Source: Verrucomicrobiales bacterium (GTDB taxonomy: Bacteria; Verrucomicrobiota; Verrucomicrobiia; Limisphaerales; UBA1096). Taken from it: a DNA stretch of 11,526 nucleotides. The notes under the pieces are model-generated. The model saw only the letters and a list, made by a program, of their open reading frames with translations, ran no database searches and was not told the origin of the DNA. Below are positions 6,325 to 11,526 of the stretch, in pieces; positions within the stretch are counted from its first letter, which is position 1; the number at the start of each line of letters is the position of its first letter. Both the position numbers and the translations under genes were made by a program. Where the stretch lies: the NCBI GenBank assembly GCA_028817635.1, contig JAPPPH010000089.1, positions 1-11,526 of the forward strand, written 5' to 3'.

Positions 6325-8769
6325 TTACTTGTTCTGATCCCAGAACTGTTTCACGGTCTTGGCTGAGATACGTGCGTGCTCCACTGGGGAGCTGAGCACG
6401 GTCTTGAGCAGTGCCTCGTTCTTGGTGTCGTTACGCTGGTAGACCCAAAGCGCCTCAAGGATGTGGTGGGCGTCCTCCTTGGACTTGGGATCAAACTGCT
6501 TCAACCACTTGTCGGTGGCGGCCAGCACCTTGTCGCTTGGGTGTTCGGAAAGTTCCACGCGTGCACGGTGACGCACGCCGTTGATCGGGTGCTTGAGTAG
6601 GTCGAGCAGTGTCTCGATCGACTCGCCGTCCACGCTGATTTTCTTGGAAAGCTCGCGGCCCTCGTAGGTCACGCGGAAGATGCGGCCGTGGGTCTTGTTA
6701 CGGTTCGGGTCGCGAACGTTGTGCTGCATGTGGCCAACGATGACATTCTGCCAGTCGGAGACATAGAGCGCGCCGTCGCCGCCGATCTCGAAGTCGGTTG
6801 GGCGGAAGTTGCGGTCGCCGGAGACGAGCAGATCCTTGGTCTCAGTGCCCCAGACATCGCCCTCGTCATCGTACTCCATGGTGTACTGCTTGATGCCGAG
6901 AAAGCCGATGGCGTTGCAGATGAGAAAGTTGCCGTTGTTTTCCTCTGGGAAATGATCGCTGGAAAGGATGCCGCTGGAGCAGACCGGGCGCACGGTCTTC
7001 TTGAGCAGCTCCTGCATCTTGAAGTTGCCCTTGCCGTCTGGACGAACCTGATAGGCGCGACCGCCGGTGCCGTCAGTGGCGTAGTGGTAGCCCCAGTAAT
7101 CGAAGCTGATACCGTGCGGGTTCGGGCTGTTGTTGGCGTGGCGCTGGAAGCGGAAGGTCCGCGGGTTGAAGCGGTACATCGCCGAGGCGGTGTCGCGCTG
7201 CGGCCCCTGCCACGGAGTCTCGACGTTGCTCACGTGGAACACGCCGCGCTGGTAGTAAATGTAGCCGTCCGGCCCGTACACGAGGTTGTTGGCCGCATGG
7301 TGAGTGTCAGCGGAATCGAGGCCATGCAGCAGGCGTTCCTTCACGTCGGCCACGTCATCCCCGTCGGTGTCCTTGAAATAGATCAGGTCGGGACAACTCG
7401 CCACGATGACACCGCCGTTCCAAAATTCGAATCCGGTGGGATTGTGAACGCGGGCAAAGGTAATCATCTTATCGGCCTTGCCGTCCCGGTTTTCATCCGG
7501 GAGAATCACCAGTGCGTCCTGCATCTCCTTGTGCGAAGGATTGCGGATCGGCTCCCACTTCGGGTAGGTCGGCCAGACAGCAGCCCAGATGCGGCCCTTG
7601 GTGTCGACGCCCATCTGCACCGGGTTGATCATGCCTTTGAACATTTCTTCCGAGGCGAAAACGTTGGCCTTCATGTTCGGCGCGAGCTTGAGCTTGGCCA
7701 AGGTTTCCTCGGCCTTCATGTACTCGACTGAGCCTTCCTTGTTGGGGTTACTGCTCCTCGAGCCGCCGCCGACGTTGGATATCACCTTAACCGGGGCAGG
7801 CACGTTGCTGTCGTCCGGCTTGATGGATTTGCCGCGAGCCGCCGCGTGCACGACCTTGTCACGGTTGGCAGTCATGATATCGATCATCTTCAACTCATGC
7901 TGCAGTACGGTGCGGTTGGTCTGTTTGTTGACGAACGCCAGCCCGGAGCGGCCACCCCAGACGTCGTTGCCGTCCGTGGCGCGGTAACGATTGTACCAGT
8001 GCCAGTTTTTATTGAGCACGGCATCCTGAATGCGGCCGAGCTTGCGCTTGCCGACCTTGGGGGCCTTGCCAAAGAGATTCTTGTAGATGCCCTGCGCCAG
8101 CAGTTGGTTGCCCTCGCTGGTGAGGTGAATGCCGTTGATCGTCAGCGGCTTTTCGCTGCCCTCGTACAACTCCTGCGAGAGGGTGAACAGGTCGACAAAC
8201 TCGACGCCCTTCTCGTTGGCCACCTGGCGCGTGGCCTCGGTGTACTTGGCTAGGCGCTCGTTGTTGGCTGAGCCGTCCGGCAGGTTCGCTTGGCCAAGGT
8301 TTTCGTGGGCGATCGGGGAGAGCAGCACGAGGCGCGGCGCGCCCTTGCCGTTGTATTTCTTGCCGTTGGTTTCATCCACCCACTTGGCCAAGTCGGCACG
8401 GTAGGCATCCGGGCTGTTGTCGAACGACTCATTGTAACCCCAGAACGCGAGGATCACGTCCGCCTTGGAAATCTCGAGGTATGCGTCGGCGCTCGGGAAG
8501 TTTTGGTTGCGCGGTCGGTTGTTGACTTTGTCGCCGGCGAAGCCGTGATTGCGAAACACCAGTTCCTTTTTGGCCATCGAACCCTGCACATAGCTCTCGA
8601 GCCAGCCGTGGTGTTGCATACGCTCCGCGAGCGAATTGCCGATGAGCACGACGTGCTCGCCCTTTTTCAAGTCCAGCGCCTGGCCGGAAGTCACCGCGCC
8701 GAGGCCAACAGCGGTCGCTGCCGCCAGGCCAAGGAGCCTTGTTTTGATGGTTTGATTTCTTTGGTTCAT
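6325..8769 (-). CDS. Exported SGNH hydrolase fused to PVC-type propeller dehydrogenase and HEAT-like tail, lacking the heme domain
   Basis: ATG 8769 is preferred over the adjacent GTG (8772); the product is 814 residues. Residues 1-30 are a signal peptide. Residues about 37-235 are an SGNH/GDSL hydrolase: GNS with S46, G76 and N113 (GYNES), and H215 in NGIHL. The usual Asp three residues before that His is Asn here (N212). A Gly/Ser linker (about 330-345) leads to the PVC 'putative membrane-bound dehydrogenase' propeller (about 355-705; D-x-D-G-D-D at 467-472, a conserved His pair HH at 490-491). A HEAT-like helical region follows (about 715-812). Family members commonly continue into a C-terminal CxxCH cytochrome; this one stops at WDQNK, and no CxxCH occurs. 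It precedes the SMP-30/azurin gene by 18 bases. Likely role: periplasmic polyol or sugar oxidation with de-esterification; substrate unknown. Confidence 0.88.
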   Translation of the reverse strand: MNQRNQTIKTRLLGLAAATAVGLGAVTSGQALDLKKGEHVVLIGNSLAERMQHHGWLESYVQGSMAKKELVFRNHGFAGDKVNNRPRNQNFPSADAYLEISKADVILAFWGYNESFDNSPDAYRADLAKWVDETNGKKYNGKGAPRLVLLSPIAHENLGQANLPDGSANNERLAKYTEATRQVANEKGVEFVDLFTLSQELYEGSEKPLTINGIHLTSEGNQLLAQGIYKNLFGKAPKVGKRKLGRIQDAVLNKNWHWYNRYRATDGNDVWGGRSGLAFVNKQTNRTVLQHELKMIDIMTANRDKVVHAAARGKSIKPDDSNVPAPVKVISNVGGGSRSSNPNKEGSVEYMKAEETLAKLKLAPNMKANVFASEEMFKGMINPVQMGVDTKGRIWAAVWPTYPKWEPIRNPSHKEMQDALVILPDENRDGKADKMITFARVHNPTGFEFWNGGVIVASCPDLIYFKDTDGDDVADVKERLLHGLDSADTHHAANNLVYGPDGYIYYQRGVFHVSNVETPWQGPQRDTASAMYRFNPRTFRFQRHANNSPNPHGISFDYWGYHYATDGTGGRAYQVRPDGKGNFKMQELLKKTVRPVCSSGILSSDHFPEENNGNFLICNAIGFLGIKQYTMEYDDEGDVWGTETKDLLVSGDRNFRPTDFEIGGDGALYVSDWQNVIVGHMQHNVRDPNRNKTHGRIFRVTYEGRELSKKISVDGESIETLLDLLKHPINGVRHRARVELSEHPSDKVLAATDKWLKQFDPKSKEDAHHILEALWVYQRNDTKNEALLKTVLSSPVEHARISAKTVKQFWDQNK
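7693..7702. repeat. CTTGGCCAAG palindrome inside the dehydrogenase gene
   Basis: Exact 10-base copy encoding T-L-A-K-L on the minus strand, at the start of the propeller domain just after the linker. Confidence 0.55.
8287..8298. repeat. CGCTTGGCCAAG palindrome in the SGNH domain
   Basis: Contains the exact 10-base copy at 8289-8298. It encodes N-L-G-Q-A-N on the minus strand, in a loop after the third SGNH block. Confidence 0.55.
8392..8403. repeat. ACTTGGCCAAGT palindrome in the SGNH domain
   Basis: Perfect 12-base palindrome about 100 bases from the previous copy, encoding D-L-A-K-W on the minus strand. Confidence 0.55.
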
Positions 8770-8930
8770 CACTAAAAAATGGTTGGATTAACACACCCCG
8801 CACTCAGGCGTATCGCCTGCATGACAGACGTTGCAGCCCTTGAATGGTATTCAAACGGGGCGGGAGTGTTAGCAGCCAAGCGGCCCGAAGTAAACCGAGA
8901 AAACCGGCCTTTTCCGGGTCTCTCCCCGGC
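8770..8930. other. 161-base spacer with nested inverted repeats and a CxxCH-like remnant
   Basis: It lies between the TIM-barrel gene stop and the dehydrogenase start. An outer inverted repeat pairs 8789-8801 with 8860-8871 (about 11 pairs, one mismatch, one bulge). Inside are two hairpins: CAGGCG-TAT-CGCCTG at 8805-8819 and TTGAAT-GGT-ATTCAA at 8840-8854. This could be a structured leader of the dehydrogenase mRNA. On the minus strand, bases 8853-8788 also read, between two stops and without a start codon, as a Cys-rich peptide containing C-N-V-C-H. A weak CCGGG/CCCGG hairpin at 8914-8929 follows the TIM-barrel stop. No convincing promoter seen. Confidence 0.45.
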
Positions 8931-9890
8931 CTAGCTAAACACGCTCCGAAATAGCTCGATGCTCTTGGCCACACCCTCGTCCGCAGGTGCCTTGCCCTCG
9001 AACTCCAGCGACACGTAGCCGGCGTAGTTCACCTTGCGCAAAATGTCCGCCACCCGCTGATAATCGAGATCCAGCGTGTACCACTCGCCGCCGCCATAGT
9101 AGGTCTTGGCCTGCACGAAATCGGCCTTTGGCGCCACCATCTCGAGCTTGGTATAAGGGTCCTCGAGGAAATTGCCGGTGTCCATCAGCAGCCCCAGCCA
9201 CGGCGAATCGATGGCGTTGACGATCCGCAGCAGCCCCTCCGGCGTGCGCGTGAGGCCCCAGTGATTTTCCAGCGCCAACATCACGCCGCACTCCGCCGCC
9301 TTGGGTAGACATTTCTCGATTGAGTCAATGCACCAATTAAAGCCATCGTCCAGCGTGTGCCCCGGCAGAATCGGCTCCTTGCCGCGCAGCTCCATCAACT
9401 TGTTGAACGACTTGACCGTGCCCCAGCGGCCGGAGTTGAGCCTGATGCTCGGGATGCCCATCTTGTACGCCAGCTCGATGCACTTCTCCGTGTGCGCGAT
9501 GTTGCGCTGCCGCACTTCCGGATCGGGGTCGACAAAATCCTGATGGATCGACAGGCAGATCAGGTCGACACCGTTCTTGAACGCATGCCGCTTGAGTTTC
9601 TGCAGATAACCGTTGTCCTCGGCGTCCATCTGCCGGTGCAGGATGTCCACCCCTTCGACACCCAGCCGGGCCGTCTTGTCGATCACTGTCTCGATGGAGA
9701 CTTTTGGATCGCGAAAATGCCAGTACGAGTAGGAAGAGATGCCCAGCTTGATGCGCTTGGCCAAGGTCGCGCCGCCACCGACTGATGACGATGTGGTGGC
9801 GCAGCCGGCACCAGTGGTCGCCAGCGCCCCAAAAGCTGCCGCGCTGCCGATAAAGCCGCGCCGTGAAATCGATCGGGTTTTTTTGGTCAT
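8931..9890 (-). CDS. Tat-exported xylose-isomerase-like TIM-barrel protein (sugar isomerase/epimerase family)
   Basis: The product is 319 residues. The N-terminus carries a twin-arginine signal (SRRGFIG, R10-R11) and a hydrophobic stretch ending in TGAGC, so C30 may be lipidated, although the position normally Leu in a lipobox is Gly. A Ser/Gly linker with an LAKR string encoded by the recurrent palindrome joins this to the barrel. Residues about 48-318 match the AP-endonuclease-2/xylose-isomerase-like TIM barrel: strands IKLGISSYSY, GVEGVDI, LICLSIHQ, SIRLNSG, MLALENH, LGLLMDTGN and YVSLEFEG. Candidate metal ligands are E208, D237 and E296. Verrucomicrobia and planctomycetes have many secreted members, often called sugar phosphate isomerase/epimerase, mostly of unproven substrate. 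Its position upstream of the dehydrogenase and lactonase genes suggests a shared carbohydrate pathway, though a 158-base spacer may separate transcripts. Confidence 0.88.
   Translation of the reverse strand: MTKKTRSISRRGFIGSAAAFGALATTGAGCATTSSSVGGGATLAKRIKLGISSYSYWHFRDPKVSIETVIDKTARLGVEGVDILHRQMDAEDNGYLQKLKRHAFKNGVDLICLSIHQDFVDPDPEVRQRNIAHTEKCIELAYKMGIPSIRLNSGRWGTVKSFNKLMELRGKEPILPGHTLDDGFNWCIDSIEKCLPKAAECGVMLALENHWGLTRTPEGLLRIVNAIDSPWLGLLMDTGNFLEDPYTKLEMVAPKADFVQAKTYYGGGEWYTLDLDYQRVADILRKVNYAGYVSLEFEGKAPADEGVAKSIELFRSVFS
9754..9765. repeat. CGCTTGGCCAAG palindrome in the post-signal linker
   Basis: Contains the exact 10-base copy at 9756-9765. On the minus strand it encodes T-L-A-K-R between the putative lipidation Cys and the first barrel strand of the TIM-barrel protein. 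Confidence 0.6.
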
Positions 9891-10043
9891 GCGCGCGCAG
9901 TATCACCATAGCCCGACCCAAAGTCCAGCGCTTGGCCAAGCGGCAGGCTTGACGAGGCCAAGGGGCAAACCTACCCTCACGCCGCTCCGGATGCGCTGGC
10001 TCGCGGCGCGCCTCCCCCACATTATTTATACCGAAAGAATCTC
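9891..10043. promoter_or_regulatory. Divergent spacer between TIM-barrel gene and tig, with weak promoter candidates
   Basis: This 153-base spacer must hold the start signals of both flanking genes. Minus strand: TGGACT (9922-9927) and GATACT (9899-9904) are 17 bases apart, but would leave only a few leader bases before ATG 9890. Plus strand: TTGACG (9949-9954) and TACCCT (9972-9977) are 17 bases apart. These are four- and three-to-five-of-six matches to sigma-70 consensus, so weak evidence. The recurrent palindrome (9929-9942) lies between the two candidates. Confidence 0.35.
9929..9942. repeat. CGCTTGGCCAAGCG palindrome in the divergent spacer
   Basis: Perfect 14-base copy centred in the spacer between divergent genes and abutting both promoter candidates. 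It could be an operator, or simply another copy of the genome-wide repeat. Confidence 0.65.
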
Positions 10044-11414
10044 GTGGAAGTCACCGTAACCGACCTTTCCCCCTGCCGGAAACAGCTCCGCATCGAAGTC
10101 GATGCCGAGACTGTGGATGCCAAGTTTGACGCCGTCGCCAAGGATTTTCGGCGGCAGGCACACCTGCCCGGGTTCCGCCCCGGCAAAGCCCCGCTGCCCA
10201 ACGTCATGCGCGCCTACGGCGACAAGATTGCTGACGAAGCCAAGCGCGCCCTCATGGCCGACAGCTACTCCGACGCACTCAAGCAGCAGAAGCTCAAGCC
10301 GGTCATCATGCCGGAGATTGAGGAGCTGCAGTTCGGCCACGGCAAACCGTTCCAGTACATGGCCACGCTCGAGGTCTCCCCGGCGTTTGAGTTGCCGGAG
10401 TACACCGGGCTCGAGGTGGAGAAGGAACGCCGCAGCGTCACCGATGAGGATGTCACCAAGGCGCTCGCCACCCTGCAGGAACAGCGCGTCGAATACCGCG
10501 ACGTCGACCGCCCCATGGGCGAGGAGGACTTCGTGGTCGTCAACTACAAGGGCACCGTCGATGGCAACCCCATCACCGACATCGTCAAGGTGGCCCGCGG
10601 CATCACCGAGCAGTCCAACGCCTGGCTACACCTCAAGCGTAATCCGCTCGTGCCCGGCCTGGTCGAGGCACTCATCGGCGGCGCCAAGGGGGACAAGAAA
10701 ACTGTCGACGTCACCTTTCCGGAGGAATTCATCTACGAGGAACTCGTCGGCAAGGAAGCCAAGTACGAGATCGAGATCGTCGACATCAAGGAACAATCCC
10801 TGCCGGAGTTGGACGACACCTTCGCCAAATCCTTCGGCGCAGAGGGCATCGACAAGCTCCGCGAAGGTGTCGAGACCGACCTGAAAAACGAACTCGAGTA
10901 TTCGCAGAAACAGTCCGTCCGCAACCAGTGCGTGCAGCGCCTGCTCGACGCCGTCACCTGCGACCTGCCGGAGACCATCGTCAATCAGGCCACCCGTGCC
11001 GCCGTGCACAACATCGTGCAGTCCAACCACAACCGCGGTGTCTCCAAGGAGGTCATCGAGGAAAACAAGGACGACATTTACACCAATGCCAAGGCAAACG
11101 CCGAGCTCCGCGTGAAGGCCAACTACATCCTCGCGCAGATCGCCGAGAAAGAGGGCATCAAGGTGACCGAGCAGGAACTCAGCCGCCAAGTCGCTGCCAT
11201 GGCCATGCAGCAAAAAATCAAGCCGCAAAAAATGGCCGATCAGCTCAAGGAAAACGGCGGCATCTACGAGGTGCAGGAAGAAATCCTCAACGCCAAGGTC
11301 ATCGACCTGCTCGAGGAAAAAGCCAACGTCACGGAGATCGATCCTAAGCCGGAGGCGGAGCACTCCCACTCACACGAGCACGGCGAAGACTGCGACCACG
11401 ACCACTCGCACTAA
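10044..11414 (+). CDS. tig: Trigger factor, ribosome-associated chaperone, with His-rich C-terminal tail
   Basis: The product is 456 residues from a GTG start (GTGGAAGTC); no in-frame ATG lies nearby and family similarity begins at MEVTVTDLSPCRKQL. The N-terminal ribosome-binding domain (about 1-120) carries the signature GFRPGKAP (43-50), which docks on ribosomal protein L23 at the peptide exit tunnel. An FKBP-type prolyl isomerase domain follows (about 155-250; FVVVNYKGTVDG, FPEEF, YEIEIVDIKE). The helical C-terminal arms (about 253-430) hold nascent chains. The last 18 residues are an unusual tail, EHSHSHEHGEDCDHDHSH, with seven His alternating mostly with acidic or Ser residues and one Cys, a likely divalent-metal binder as in SlyD-type chaperones. 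It ends in a strong terminator. In many bacteria tig precedes clpP; the window ends too soon to see. Confidence 0.97.
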   Translation: MEVTVTDLSPCRKQLRIEVDAETVDAKFDAVAKDFRRQAHLPGFRPGKAPLPNVMRAYGDKIADEAKRALMADSYSDALKQQKLKPVIMPEIEELQFGHGKPFQYMATLEVSPAFELPEYTGLEVEKERRSVTDEDVTKALATLQEQRVEYRDVDRPMGEEDFVVVNYKGTVDGNPITDIVKVARGITEQSNAWLHLKRNPLVPGLVEALIGGAKGDKKTVDVTFPEEFIYEELVGKEAKYEIEIVDIKEQSLPELDDTFAKSFGAEGIDKLREGVETDLKNELEYSQKQSVRNQCVQRLLDAVTCDLPETIVNQATRAAVHNIVQSNHNRGVSKEVIEENKDDIYTNAKANAELRVKANYILAQIAEKEGIKVTEQELSRQVAAMAMQQKIKPQKMADQLKENGGIYEVQEEILNAKVIDLLEEKANVTEIDPKPEAEHSHSHEHGEDCDHDHSH

Positions 11415-11419
11415 TCAGT

Positions 11420-11429
11420 CAAGCGCTTG
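11420..11429. repeat. CAAGCGCTTG palindrome after tig
   Basis: The GCGC-centred phase of the recurrent palindrome (CCAAGCGCTTGG form), six bases after the tig stop. It is followed by GTTCCATTTTT, so it may add to the terminator immediately downstream. Confidence 0.55.
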
Positions 11430-11441
11430 GTTCCATTTTTC

Positions 11442-11473
11442 AAAGCCCGCCTTGCGCGGGCTTTTTTATTTTG
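11442..11473 (+). terminator. Intrinsic terminator of tig
   Basis: AAAGCCCGC (11442-11450), loop CTTGC, GCGGGCTTT (11456-11464): a perfect 9-pair stem running into TTTTTTATTTT. It starts 28 bases after the tig stop. The remaining 53 bases of the window are AT-rich with no gene visible. Confidence 0.93.
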
Positions 11474-11526
11474 GTAGCAATGGTATTAGGAAGCAAGTGG
11501 GAAATGAGATTTTTTTAGAATCGAGT

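Noticed and set aside
6688..7731. 347-codon plus-strand frame
   Set aside because: Antisense shadow of the propeller dehydrogenase, with low-complexity Val/Ala/Asp composition.
1..11526. tRNA or rRNA genes, insertion sequence with transposase, prophage genes
   Set aside because: None seen; no transposase or integrase motifs and no tRNA-like cloverleaf with conserved arms.

Overview
This is a GC-rich bacterial window that most resembles Verrucomicrobiota, possibly the Pedosphaera/Limisphaerales side. The assignment rests on family content: an SGNH hydrolase fused to a PVC-type beta-propeller dehydrogenase, a Tat-exported xylose-isomerase-like TIM-barrel protein, an SMP-30/azurin fusion, a CotH-type protein end, few clear Shine-Dalgarno sequences, and intergenic GC-rich hairpin clusters of a kind I associate with that phylum. 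This is inference from protein families; there is no rRNA gene in the window.

Layout. Bases 1-4565 carry five plus-strand genes: the 3' part of a CotH-like protein with two ankyrin modules, an acyltransferase-3 membrane protein with a third copy of the same ankyrin module inserted between membrane segments, a PEMT/ICMT-like membrane methyltransferase, a small two-helix membrane protein, and a YbjQ/UPF0145 protein coupled to it. Bases 4566-5016 are a non-coding repeat cluster ending in an intrinsic terminator that serves the minus strand. Bases 5017-9890 carry three minus-strand genes for exported proteins: TIM-barrel isomerase/epimerase, SGNH-propeller dehydrogenase, and SMP-30 lactonase with a C-terminal type 1 copper domain. 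After a divergent spacer, the trigger factor gene (tig) runs on the plus strand to 11414 and ends in a clear terminator.

How the genes may work together. The three minus-strand genes suggest periplasmic sugar oxidation: a propeller dehydrogenase could form a lactone, the SMP-30 domain could hydrolyse it, and the TIM-barrel protein could isomerise or epimerise a related sugar. The dehydrogenase lacks the C-terminal CxxCH heme domain usual in its family, while the next gene, 18 bases away, carries an azurin-like copper site, so copper may replace heme as electron acceptor. In the first cluster a repeated ankyrin module links two otherwise unrelated proteins, suggesting a shared partner.

The most unusual non-gene signal is a short palindrome, CTTGGCCAAG, usually extended to CGCTTGGCCAAGCG. 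There are twelve exact 10-base copies in 11.5 kb, in spacers and inside genes, against an expectation of about 0.01. Head-to-head copies form hairpins followed by T-rich tracts at gene ends, so the element seems to serve partly as a transcription terminator. Inside genes it encodes LAK(R), WPS or LGQ strings, often in linkers or signal peptides.
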